Shown here: one piece after another, positions 1-6,833 of the stretch
How positions within the stretch are numbered: position 1 is the stretch's first letter
Layout of the letters: each line of letters opens with the position of its first letter
Source of the DNA: Spirochaetota bacterium
GTDB taxonomy: Bacteria; Spirochaetota; UBA4802; JAFGJZ01
Direction of reading: 5' to 3'
DNA: 10,175 nt
Assembly (NCBI GenBank): GCA_023396615.1
Contig: JAEWVM010000113.1
Span: forward strand, 1 to 10,175
Notes under the pieces: generated by a model
What the model was told of the DNA's origin: nothing
The model's database searches: none
Seen by the model: the letters and a program-made list of their open reading frames with translations, nothing else
Translations under genes and position numbers: made by a program

Positions 1-754
1 GTTCATGAGTTGCGGTTTTTGTACCCGGTTTTCCCCAACCGGATGTTGAATGAACAAGCATCACGGGATCATAGTCGGCTTTTACCTTTGTAATATTACG
101 TACCATTTTTTTATGGAACTGATGAAACACAAGCTGGCGTTTTCCCTTGATATTGTTCAGAAGCATATAATCCTGCATCGTTTTCTGAGCAGCGTTCAGC
201 TCATCGGCTGTTACTGAACCTATTTCTTTCATCGGGCGGCGCGTACGCCATTCTACATCAATAGCCAGATGAACGTTAGAATGTTTCAGAAAAGGAAGAA
301 TGCGCTCAATTGCCTCATTCACTTTATATTTTCCGATCTGATGATCTATATAAACAAGAAATCCGTTCTCATAAGCAAATTTAATATATGACTCTATCAC
401 TTCATCTTTAACAAAATTAATTTCACCCAGAGGCTGACATGTTCCATAAACTATATATATAGCCGGAATAACTCCTTTATCTCCGTTTACCTTATCATAT
501 TCAGCAGCTTTTTCTCTCAGCATTTCCGCGAGTTTTTCTTTCGAAAAACGACCGAGAACTCCCATTACTTTTGAATTCGGATTTCCATAAAAACCGACTA
601 CATGATTTTTTTCAAAAAGATCTGAAGCAGTAAACTTATCATCAACGGACGGAGTCTCTATTTCTACAGCTGATTTTTCCGGTAAAACATCAGATTCTCC
701 ATTAACTGCAACAGCCGCTATAATCAAAACAAATGCTAATACTATTTTCTTCAT
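1..754 (-). CDS. Exported conserved protein of unknown function, 3' end cut by window edge
   Basis: An open frame starts at ATG 754-752 and runs off the left edge, giving 251 visible residues with no stop. Residues 1-19 form a signal peptide (MKK, then a hydrophobic run to about residue 17). There is no lipobox cysteine, so the protein is probably periplasmic or secreted. Motifs in order are FYGNP (55-59) with VMGVLG (63-68), YIDHQIG (135-141), VHLAIDVEW (161-169), EIGSV (177-181) and VFHQF (209-213). This order matches, from memory, a family of exported proteins annotated as hypothetical or lipoprotein in Actinobacteria. The alternating strand-acid pattern suggests a TIM-barrel-like fold, possibly an enzyme with Asp/Glu at residues 137, 166 and 168. 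The fold and any activity are inference. An AGG-type ribosome site lies just upstream. It is the last visible gene of the minus-strand series, 93 bases after the preceding one. Confidence 0.8.
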   Translation of the reverse strand, partial: MKKIVLAFVLIIAAVAVNGESDVLPEKSAVEIETPSVDDKFTASDLFEKNHVVGFYGNPNSKVMGVLGRFSKEKLAEMLREKAAEYDKVNGDKGVIPAIYIVYGTCQPLGEINFVKDEVIESYIKFAYENGFLVYIDHQIGKYKVNEAIERILPFLKHSNVHLAIDVEWRTRRPMKEIGSVTADELNAAQKTMQDYMLLNNIKGKRQLVFHQFHKKMVRNITKVKADYDPVMLVHSTSGWGKPGTKTATHE

Positions 755-847
755 TTTCCATACCTGTTACTATTTACGGAAGTTCGAAACTTAAGATTTA
801 TAAAATAATTTGATTTTTTTAAAAAAACATTTCCCGGTACGAAAATA
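755..847 (-). promoter_or_regulatory. A+T-rich intergenic region, possible promoter for the downstream exported-protein gene
   Basis: This 93-base gap is the largest in the window and is very A+T-rich. On the minus strand it holds a T7-A7 palindrome (827-814), then a TATAAA hexamer (802-797). A poor -35 match (TTTTTA, 825-820) sits 17 bases upstream of that hexamer. A small inverted repeat, AAGTT-TCG-AACTT, lies at 792-780. The T7-A7 tract could act as an upstream A/T element. No G+C-rich hairpin with a U-tract is present, so a terminator for the preceding gene is not evident. In A+T-rich DNA such hexamers often arise by chance, so this is only a candidate. Confidence 0.25.
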
Positions 848-1639
848 TTAATCTATCATTTTTTCAAACATAGATTTATCGGCATTCCATTTCAGCCTTA
901 CACTTCTCCGCTTTAAACTTTTCAGAAAAATTTCGACTTCTTTTACAACTTGTTTATCATTTCTATATTTTTCAACAGAAGAATCATAATCAATAGAATC
1001 CAGTGGTACAGGATTTTTTGATACAATTTCATTAAGAAATGTCTCATTAATGTAAACATTAACAATTGTTCCAGTGCGGGGGACTTCATAAGAAAATTTA
1101 ACGATATTTTCAACAACATCACTTACGGGGACATTTGAGTTTGCAAGAAAATCACTACAGTTTATTAAAGGAAAACAATTTTCTCTGACATTAACCCATC
1201 CAGACAAACGAGTTGGAAACAAAAATTCAAAACTTCTCCCCTTGTATTTTGTGCCGCCGACCATAACAAACGGGCGTTTTGATGAATCAAAAAAACAAGT
1301 TATCAATTCGTAAGTTCCATGACACTGGCATCCATCTAAAATACTAATGAAAGCATTTTTTCTATCAACTTCAGCATACCCTGGATATTTTTCTTTATCC
1401 GTTATTGAAATCGGAGCTAAGATTTCAGGTTCATCGTCGGATTTCCGAATAATTCTAAAAAGACTTTTTTTTGACTGAAGAATACTATTATAATAAAATA
1501 CTATGTCTTTCGATTTATATTCTTCATCCACCGTCATTTTTAATGTTACATCTAAATCAGCGGCATTTGTTAATTCCAAAAAAATACTGAAGATAGAAAG
1601 GCTGAAAATAATCAAAATACAAATACTTTTTTTATTCAA
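848..1639 (-). CDS. Secreted hypothetical protein, 263 residues, unrecognised
   Basis: I do not recognise this protein. The start is TTG (1639-1637), chosen because a good ribosome site, GGGAG (1649-1645), lies 5 bases upstream and the signal peptide begins at once. Residues 1-26 are a clear signal peptide (MNKK, hydrophobic 5-22, TNA cleavage site). C7 lies within the hydrophobic segment and not at a lipobox. The mature part has no further membrane segment and carries five cysteines: 104 and 106 (CQC), 115, 155 and 161. Disulfides in the periplasm or outside the cell are therefore possible. The C-terminal 40 residues are rich in Lys and Arg and may form a helix. The DNA is visibly more A+T-rich than the translation genes, which suggests a fast-evolving or acquired gene. 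It lies 47 bases after the M23 peptidase gene on the same strand and may be co-transcribed with it. Confidence 0.72.
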   Translation of the reverse strand: MNKKSICILIIFSLSIFSIFLELTNAADLDVTLKMTVDEEYKSKDIVFYYNSILQSKKSLFRIIRKSDDEPEILAPISITDKEKYPGYAEVDRKNAFISILDGCQCHGTYELITCFFDSSKRPFVMVGGTKYKGRSFEFLFPTRLSGWVNVRENCFPLINCSDFLANSNVPVSDVVENIVKFSYEVPRTGTIVNVYINETFLNEIVSKNPVPLDSIDYDSSVEKYRNDKQVVKEVEIFLKSLKRRSVRLKWNADKSMFEKMID

Positions 1640-1649
1640 AATTACTCCC

Positions 1650-1666
1650 TTAAAAGATTCTTTTAA
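1650..1666. repeat. 17-base near-perfect palindrome upstream of the secreted hypothetical gene
   Basis: The sequence TTAAAAGATTCTTTTAA has two perfect 8-base arms (1650-1657 and 1659-1666) around a single central base. It lies in the 47-base gap between the M23 gene and the hypothetical gene and touches the upstream edge of the latter's ribosome site. It could be an operator-like site for a dimeric regulator. The arms are A+T-rich and the surroundings have low complexity, so chance is a real alternative. The one-base loop rules out a stable RNA hairpin of the full arm length. Confidence 0.35.
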
Positions 1667-1686
1667 AACAAAAAATAATTTTTTAA

Positions 1687-2709
1687 TTATCTGAGGTACT
1701 TGCGGGGATTTACAGTATTGCCGTTTCTAATTATTTCAAAATGCAAATGAGGTCCTGAAGAAAGTCCGGAATTTCCGCTCTTAGCAATTCCCTGACCCTG
1801 TTTTACATACTGACCGCGTCTAACATATATTCTGGATAAATGTCCGTACAGAGTTTTCTGCCCGCCCGGATGCGCGATAACAACCGCATTTCCGTAGCCG
1901 CCCATCCAACCTGCATATGTAACTTTTCCGTATTTTGAAGCTCTTACCGGAGCAAATACAACACCTATATCGATTCCGCTGTGAAAATGTCTTCCACCGC
2001 GAATAGGGTGCACACGCCATCCGAAACTGCTGGTTATACGACGGCTCGAAACCGGCCACATAAAAGCGGCAATAATATTTTGGGGTTTTGCATCCGGAAT
2101 AAATATTTCTGTACCGGCAGTAAGAACCGTTGTATGAGTTAAATTATTTTCAGCGGCGATTTTATCTGCATTAACTTTGTAATTAGACGCTATCCGTTGA
2201 ATTGTGTCGCCTTTTTTAATTTTATATACTAATCCGTCTTTATTCGGAATATCCAAAACCTGACCTACACGAATAATGTCATAAGACGGCAGTTTATTTG
2301 ATCCGCATATAGTATCAACTGAAACACCGTATTCTTTCGCTATCTCGCCGAGAGTATCTCCGTCTTTTACCTTATATTGGGATATTTTCAAGGTTGAAGA
2401 AACTTCAGGATCTGAATAATTAGTTTCTTCAGAATAAACGATGGAATCTTTAAGTTTTTCGTCTTCTTCCTGAACGATATGAGTATCATCTCTCGACATA
2501 TATACTATAGAAGCGGCAAGAGATGCCATTGACATAAAAAAGACTCCGGCTGCTACAGCCAAAGTCTTTCTCCAGTGAAAAACAAACGGAGAACTGATAC
2601 GTTTTACTTTAACATTTCTCGCAGTATAGATAACGAGGATTAAATTGTCCTCGAAGCGGGAAAATGAAATTTTTCGTAAGCCGAATAATTTAATCTGAAA
2701 TTCTTTCAT
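1687..2709 (-). CDS. Membrane-anchored murein peptidase, two LysM domains plus M23
   Basis: The 340-residue protein is predicted to cut peptidoglycan cross-links or peptide stems in the periplasm. A basic cytoplasmic segment (1-47) precedes one membrane helix (about 48-71, AVAAGVFFMSMASLAASIVY). An acidic linker follows, then LysM 1 (about 111-155, YKVKDGDTLGEIA) and LysM 2 (about 161-205, YKIKKGDTIQRIA), which bind glycan. The M23 (LytM/lysostaphin-type) domain spans about 215-340. Its zinc and catalytic residues are intact: H243 and D247 in HSGID, H290 in YGH, and H321 and H323 in HLH. The protein is therefore probably active and not a degenerate EnvC/NlpD-type activator. It follows the bactofilin gene by 42 bases. 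Bactofilin-M23 pairs are known to control cell shape in other bacteria (for example CcmA-Csd1 in Helicobacter). The start ATG lacks an obvious Shine-Dalgarno sequence. Confidence 0.93.
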   Translation of the reverse strand: MKEFQIKLFGLRKISFSRFEDNLILVIYTARNVKVKRISSPFVFHWRKTLAVAAGVFFMSMASLAASIVYMSRDDTHIVQEEDEKLKDSIVYSEETNYSDPEVSSTLKISQYKVKDGDTLGEIAKEYGVSVDTICGSNKLPSYDIIRVGQVLDIPNKDGLVYKIKKGDTIQRIASNYKVNADKIAAENNLTHTTVLTAGTEIFIPDAKPQNIIAAFMWPVSSRRITSSFGWRVHPIRGGRHFHSGIDIGVVFAPVRASKYGKVTYAGWMGGYGNAVVIAHPGGQKTLYGHLSRIYVRRGQYVKQGQGIAKSGNSGLSSGPHLHFEIIRNGNTVNPRKYLR

Positions 2710-2716
2710 TTTGTTA

Positions 2717-2737
2717 ACGATACTTTGTTATTATCGT
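2717..2737 (-). promoter_or_regulatory. Small inverted repeat in the bactofilin-M23 gap
   Basis: On the minus strand ACGATA and TATCGT form perfect 6-base arms around a 9-base loop. They sit 7 bases upstream of the M23 start codon, in a gap where no good Shine-Dalgarno sequence is seen. As RNA this would be a weak hairpin next to the start and could affect initiation or mRNA processing. It has no U-tract directly after it and is not a terminator. Confidence 0.3.
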
Positions 2738-2751
2738 CAGAAAGTCCAGAA

Positions 2752-3150
2752 CTATTTATTTTCCTTGGCAGAAACCCCGGAATAATTATCTTCGATAAAT
2801 TTTTCCACATCACGCTTGTGAGCGCCGGTAATACAGGTGTTTCCCTTAAAAACAACACCTTTCATGATATTTATGCTCGGAGCATAAATATCTCCAAGAA
2901 CCTTTGCGGTTTCAAGAAGACGGACTTCTTCACGGGCTGTTATATTTCCGACGACAACACCGGCAACAACCACTGATCTCGCTTCAATATTTGTCCTAAC
3001 TTTTCCCGATTCACCGACAACCAGCTCATCATCGGTCTTAATTTCACCCTCGAATTTTCCGTCGATTTTAAGAGAACCGCTTATGTAAAACTTGCCCTCA
3101 AAAACCGAGCCTTCGCCGATTGTGCTGTTGAGAAGATCATTTCTTGCCAT
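2752..3150 (-). CDS. Bactofilin family cytoskeletal protein
   Basis: The 132-residue protein has the bactofilin domain (formerly DUF583, Pfam PF04519) from about residue 10 to 108. It shows the repeating hydrophobic-glycine rungs of a right-handed beta-helix: IDGKFEGEI (29-37), LVVGESGKV (43-51), VVAGVVVGNI (61-70), KVLGDIYA (83-90) and VVFKGNT (99-105). Short charged tails flank the core. Bactofilins polymerise without nucleotide and position cell-wall enzymes at the inner membrane. The ATG at 3150 is chosen because GAGGAA (3160-3155) lies just upstream. A TTG 12 bases further upstream overlaps the M16 stop and the ribosome site, so it is unlikely. The gene starts 8 bases after the M16 stop, so it is probably co-transcribed with pnp and the M16 gene. 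The M23 peptidase downstream is its likely partner. Confidence 0.93.
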   Translation of the reverse strand: MARNDLLNSTIGEGSVFEGKFYISGSLKIDGKFEGEIKTDDELVVGESGKVRTNIEARSVVVAGVVVGNITAREEVRLLETAKVLGDIYAPSINIMKGVVFKGNTCITGAHKRDVEKFIEDNYSGVSAKENK

Positions 3151-3154
3151 AAAA

Positions 3155-3160
3155 TTCCTC
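3155..3160 (-). promoter_or_regulatory. Ribosome binding site deciding the bactofilin start
   Basis: GAGGAA lies 4 bases upstream of ATG 3150-3148 and overlaps the M16 stop codon TGA (3161-3159). It makes the ATG at 3150 the credible start and suggests translational coupling to the M16 gene. Confidence 0.7.
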
Positions 3161-4412
3161 AATATAAATAGAGTATCGAATCATCCGGCTTTTCAATCCG
3201 TCCGATCGAGATATAACCGACTTCCCTTGAAGCGAAAATCAATTCAATTATTCTCTCTATATCACTGCCCTTTACTTTGTCAATAAAATGACAAACTTCT
3301 TCAAAAGAATACTTGCGTCCGAAAGTCATCTCTTCAAGTGCATTATGCCCCATTTTGACCTCGACGCTTTCCATGCTTAGAGCGAGACTTCCTTTCAAAT
3401 AGCTTTTCGCATCCGAAAGTTCATCTTCACTCACGCCTTTTTCACGCAAAAGACGGCATTCATCAAGAATCAATGACCTGGCTTTTTCAAATTTCTCAGG
3501 AGAAGCACTGCAGTAAACTCCGAAAAGACCGTTATCCGAATAGGAACTGTGAAAACTGAAGACAGAATAACACAATCCTTCCCTTTCGCGGATATTCTGA
3601 AACAGTCTGCTGGAAGAACTGCCGCCGAAGATGGTACTTAAAAGAAATAGAGAATAACGGTCTTCATGAGTCTTGGCCAAACCGTCAAAACCCAGCGCAA
3701 AATGAACCTGTTCTATTTCACGCTCAATATGCTTTCTGTATATTCTCTCATAAGAAAAATTCTGTTTTATTAAAGCTGAAGAGCCTTTTGATTCTGAAAA
3801 ATATTTTTTAATCAAACGCTCGGTTTCTGAAATGTCAAAATTTCCGGCAATAGAAATTACCGCCTTATCGTTGCGGTATTCTCTTTCATAAAAATTCATG
3901 AGTTTATCGCGGGTAATAGATGCAATGCTTTCACGCGTTCCAAGAATATTATGAGCCAGGGGATGACCGGCAAACATGCTTTCGGTGAACGTATCAAGAA
4001 CATGCTCATCAGCATAATCTTCATACATTCTAATTTCTTCAAGGATGATCCCTTTTTCCTTTTCTATATCTGTTTCAAGAAAAAGAGAATTATAAAACAT
4101 GTCGGAAATAAGTTTGAGACTCATCTCCAGATGATCTGCAATGATATTAATATAATAACAGGTATATTCTTTATTGGTAGCGCCGTTATGCTGACCGCCC
4201 ACGCGGTCAACCATACGCGCCATTTCCTGAGCGGAATATTTTGCCGTGCCTTTGAATAGCATATGTTCAAGAAAATGAGCGTAGCCGCATTCATCGGCAT
4301 TCTCATTTCTCGAACCTGTTCTTAGCCATAGCCCGCTAGACACGGAAACCACACCGTCTACTTTTTGAAGTAAAACGGTGATTCCGTTTGGTAAGGTAAA
4401 TTTACGAAACAA
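3159..4412 (-). CDS. M16B zinc peptidase (mitochondrial processing peptidase-like), after pnp
   Basis: The 417-residue protein is a single-unit M16 peptidase of normal length for the bacterial M16B family (about 410-430). The inverted zinc motif HFLEH (46-50) is intact, and the third zinc ligand is probably E126 in LEEIRMYED, 76 residues after H50. The N-terminal M16 half covers about 1-200. The C-terminal half (about 165-400) holds FGGSSSSRLFQNIREREGLCYSV, whose glycine/serine loop and R-YSV element are typical of the family; it binds substrate. No signal peptide or membrane segment is present, so it is cytoplasmic by sequence. The start is TTG (4412-4410), directly after the pnp stop. GGAG (4425-4422) inside pnp, 9 bases upstream, serves as ribosome site. 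Family members degrade small peptides and misfolded fragments. The exact role of the pnp-linked type is unclear. Confidence 0.93.
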   Translation of the reverse strand: MFRKFTLPNGITVLLQKVDGVVSVSSGLWLRTGSRNENADECGYAHFLEHMLFKGTAKYSAQEMARMVDRVGGQHNGATNKEYTCYYINIIADHLEMSLKLISDMFYNSLFLETDIEKEKGIILEEIRMYEDYADEHVLDTFTESMFAGHPLAHNILGTRESIASITRDKLMNFYEREYRNDKAVISIAGNFDISETERLIKKYFSESKGSSALIKQNFSYERIYRKHIEREIEQVHFALGFDGLAKTHEDRYSLFLLSTIFGGSSSSRLFQNIREREGLCYSVFSFHSSYSDNGLFGVYCSASPEKFEKARSLILDECRLLREKGVSEDELSDAKSYLKGSLALSMESVEVKMGHNALEEMTFGRKYSFEEVCHFIDKVKGSDIERIIELIFASREVGYISIGRIEKPDDSILYLY

Positions 4413-6509
4413 TTATTCTGTCTCCGCTTCAGGTGCAGGCATAGCATCTTTTCTCGAAAGATCAAGTCTTCCGGTTTTATCGATGTTAAGAACCTTAACT
4501 TTTACAGAGTCGCCTATATTGACTATATCCGTAACATTCGCAACACGCTTATGATCGAGCTTGGAAATATGAAGGAGACCTTCTTTTCCCGGAAGAACTT
4601 CTACAAAAGCGCCGTATTCCATAACACGTTTAACAACGCCGTCATAAATCTTTCCTGCTTCAACTTCGGCAACCGAAAGCTGAACCATGCGGACAGCCTT
4701 TTCAAGAGATTCAAGATCAATCGCGTAAACGGAAACTTCTCCGTCTTCTGCAACATTAACATCAGCGCCTGTAGATTCAACAATGCCTCTGATATTTTTT
4801 CCGCCCGGCCCGATGAGCCCGCCGATCTTATCCTGAGGAATGCTGACTTTCTTAAATCTTGGAGCATAAGGCGAAAGTTCTTTGTTGGGCTCAGAAATAA
4901 CTTCATTCATCTTTTCGAGAATATGAAGTCTTCCTTCCTTAGCCTGAGCAAGCGCTTCTTTCATGATCTCAGGAGTGATTCCTTCAATCTTGATATCAAG
5001 CTGAAAAGCTGTAATTCCTTCTTTTGTTCCGGCTACTTTAAAATCCATGTCGCCGAGATGATCCTCGATTCCCTGGATATCAGTTAATACCGCATGTTTT
5101 CCGTCTTCCATTACAAGACCCATTGCGATACCGGCGATAGGAGCCTTCACAGGAATACCAGCGTCAAAAAACGCAAGCGAACCCGAGCATACAGTTGCCA
5201 TTGAAGAAGAACCGTTTGATTCAAGAACCTCAGATACAAGTCTGATAGCGTAAGGAAATTTAGAAGACTCAGGAAGCGTCCACTGAAGAGCACGCTCTGC
5301 AAGAATTCCGTGACCGATTTCGCGTCTTCCGGTTGAACCGATTCTGCCAGTTTCACCGACAGAAAACGGAGGAAAATTATAATGAAGAAAAAATCTTTTT
5401 ACTTCTTCACGGTTCATCGTGTCGACTTTCTGAACATCTTTTTCAGAACCGAGCGTCACGATACCCATACTCTGAGTCTGACCTCTGGTAAAAAGACTAG
5501 AACCGTGCACACGAGGAAGAACTCCCGCTCTAACAGAAATAGGACGCACTTCATCAAGCTTTCTTCCGTCGGCGCGTTTTTTGTCGAATATTATTCTTCT
5601 TCTAACGATGTCGCGGTCAATATCATGAACTGCGTTATAAATATCTTTCGCGCCGTCAGGATAAGTTTCTGCTAATTCTGCCTGCGCTTTTACTACGATG
5701 TCATTGAATGCGTCTTCACGCGCTTTCTTTTCAAGCACATCGCTCAGCTTTTCAATTTCAGAAAGATATTTTGATTTTACAGCATTGAATATTTCTTCAT
5801 TTGTTTTTGCACCAACATAGCTCATGAGAGGCTTGCCGCATTTTGCTTTAAGATCACTCTGAACAGCACATATCTTTTTGATATTGTCATGCGCGAACAT
5901 AACCGCATTGAGAACATCTTCTTCAGTTACGTTTTTCGAAGAACCTTCAATCATTGTAACAGCATTAACTGTCCCGGCAACCATCAAATCGATATCGCTT
6001 TTTTCTATCTGATTAACATCAGGATTCGCGATAAACTGACCGTCGATGCGGCCTACCCGCACTGCGCCTACAGGTCCGTGAAATGGAATTCCTGATATAG
6101 TCAGAGCCGCAGATGCCGCGTTTATAGCAAGAACATCCGAAGGCTGTTTTCTGTCAGAAGATAGTGTTGATATTACTATCTGAACTTCATTTAAGAAATC
6201 TTTAGGGAAAAGAGGACGCAAAGGTCTGTCGGTTATTCTGCACACAAGTATTTCATGATCGGCAGGACGTCCTTCTCTTTTAATATAACCGCCCGGCATT
6301 CTTCCGGCAGCATAATATTTTTCTTTATACTCAACGCTTAAAGGGAAAAAATCCCTGTCGGCAGAGGACTTCTTGTCGGCAACGGCGGTGGCGAGAACCG
6401 AAGTCTCGCCCATGGAACACAAAATAGAACCGTCAGCCTGCTTTGCAAGTTCGCCCGTTGAAAAATTTATCGTTTTTCCGCCAATTTCTACTCCAACTTC
6501 GTGGATCAT
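4413..6509 (-). CDS. pnp: Polyribonucleotide nucleotidyltransferase (PNPase)
   Basis: PNPase degrades RNA 3' to 5' with phosphate, releasing nucleoside diphosphates, and can run in reverse to add tails. It acts as a trimer, often in a degradosome. The 698-residue protein has the full domain set. RNase PH domain 1 (about 1-145) holds GRMPGGYIKREGRP. A helical linker follows. RNase PH domain 2 (about 315-550) holds RADGRKLDEVRPI, GRREIGHG, GDMDFKVAGT and DIKIEGIT, the conserved acidic and phosphate-binding motifs. A KH domain follows (about 552-612, GGLIGPGGKNIRG near 561-573), then an S1 RNA-binding domain (about 618-688, YGAFVEVLPGKEGLLHIS). The start ATG has a strong site, AAGGAG (6520-6515), 5 bases upstream. 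The gene follows rpsO by 23 bases, the classic rpsO-pnp pairing. The stop TAA directly abuts the M16 start in the same frame. Confidence 0.98.
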   Translation of the reverse strand: MIHEVGVEIGGKTINFSTGELAKQADGSILCSMGETSVLATAVADKKSSADRDFFPLSVEYKEKYYAAGRMPGGYIKREGRPADHEILVCRITDRPLRPLFPKDFLNEVQIVISTLSSDRKQPSDVLAINAASAALTISGIPFHGPVGAVRVGRIDGQFIANPDVNQIEKSDIDLMVAGTVNAVTMIEGSSKNVTEEDVLNAVMFAHDNIKKICAVQSDLKAKCGKPLMSYVGAKTNEEIFNAVKSKYLSEIEKLSDVLEKKAREDAFNDIVVKAQAELAETYPDGAKDIYNAVHDIDRDIVRRRIIFDKKRADGRKLDEVRPISVRAGVLPRVHGSSLFTRGQTQSMGIVTLGSEKDVQKVDTMNREEVKRFFLHYNFPPFSVGETGRIGSTGRREIGHGILAERALQWTLPESSKFPYAIRLVSEVLESNGSSSMATVCSGSLAFFDAGIPVKAPIAGIAMGLVMEDGKHAVLTDIQGIEDHLGDMDFKVAGTKEGITAFQLDIKIEGITPEIMKEALAQAKEGRLHILEKMNEVISEPNKELSPYAPRFKKVSIPQDKIGGLIGPGGKNIRGIVESTGADVNVAEDGEVSVYAIDLESLEKAVRMVQLSVAEVEAGKIYDGVVKRVMEYGAFVEVLPGKEGLLHISKLDHKRVANVTDIVNIGDSVKVKVLNIDKTGRLDLSRKDAMPAPEAETE

Positions 6510-6514
6510 AATTA

Positions 6515-6520
6515 CTCCTT
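6515..6520 (-). promoter_or_regulatory. Strong ribosome binding site of pnp
   Basis: AAGGAG with a 5-base spacer to ATG 6509-6507 lies in the 23-base rpsO-pnp gap. It is the best Shine-Dalgarno match noticed in the window and supports strong independent initiation of PNPase. Confidence 0.75.
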
Positions 6521-6532
6521 GTTTGAGGCCGA

Positions 6533-6790
6533 TTATTTTCTAAGACCGAGCGACTCGATAAGGCTTCTGTATTTGTTGATATCTTTCTTTTTGTAATAAT
6601 CAAGAAGTCTTCTTCTCTGACCAACAAGTTTGAGGAGACCTCTTCTTGAATGGAAATCTTTCGCGTGAGTTTTGAAGTGTTCAGTAAGATGATTGATTCT
6701 TTCAGTGATAAGCGCGATCTGAACTTCTGCAGATCCGGTGTCGCCTTCGTGTCTTTTAAATTTTGTAATGATTTCAGCTTTGCTTTTCAT
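6533..6790 (-). CDS. rpsO: 30S ribosomal protein S15
   Basis: The 85-residue protein is a complete S15, a primary binder of the central domain of 16S rRNA that also forms an inter-subunit bridge. The hallmark motifs are present: [19 protein letters not shown] (11-29), where most homologues have Pro at the Ala21 position, and the rRNA-binding segment [12 protein letters not shown] (42-53). The end is the typical [12 protein letters not shown]. It is a few residues shorter at the N terminus than the usual 88-89, and no in-frame ATG or GTG lies just upstream. GGGAG (6800-6796) lies 5 bases before ATG 6790-6788, which fixes the start. The 42-base gap to truB is one of the few places with room for an internal promoter or for S15 feedback control, known in E. 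coli. Neither is proved here. Confidence 0.98.
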   Translation of the reverse strand: MKSKAEIITKFKRHEGDTGSAEVQIALITERINHLTEHFKTHAKDFHSRRGLLKLVGQRRRLLDYYKKKDINKYRSLIESLGLRK

Positions 6791-6820
6791 AAATACTCCC
6801 GTATCAAATAAATATTTTTT

Positions 6821-6833
6821 GCCGCTTCGCGGC
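6821..6833 (-). promoter_or_regulatory. G+C-rich hairpin at the truB stop, upstream of rpsO
   Basis: On the minus strand GCCGC-GAA-GCGGC forms a perfect 5-base-pair stem with a three-base loop. Its first base is the last base of the truB stop codon TAG (6835-6833). It is followed by an A-rich then mixed A/U stretch (AAAAAATATTT), not a U-tract, so it is a poor terminator in the operon direction. It may be an mRNA processing or stability element that separates rpsO-pnp from upstream messages. Part of an S15-responsive leader is also possible. Confidence 0.45.

Noticed and set aside
1640..1686. Rho-independent terminator after the M23 gene
   Set aside because: Only A/U-rich pairing (AAAAAA-TTA-TTTTTT) is present, with no G+C-rich stem. 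This is too weak to call.
3151..3162. TTG at 3162 as the bactofilin start, adding residues MRNF
   Set aside because: It would place the start within the ribosome site and M16 stop. ATG 3150 with GAGGAA upstream is far better.
4551..5087. Plus-strand open frame of 178 codons opposite pnp
   Set aside because: It is antisense to the RNase PH 2, KH and S1 regions of PNPase, with no domain and no convincing start context.
6811..6833. Intrinsic terminator between truB and rpsO
   Set aside because: The stem is G+C-rich, but in the operon direction it is followed by A residues. The T-run lies on the wrong side for minus-strand transcription, and no plus-strand gene exists to terminate.
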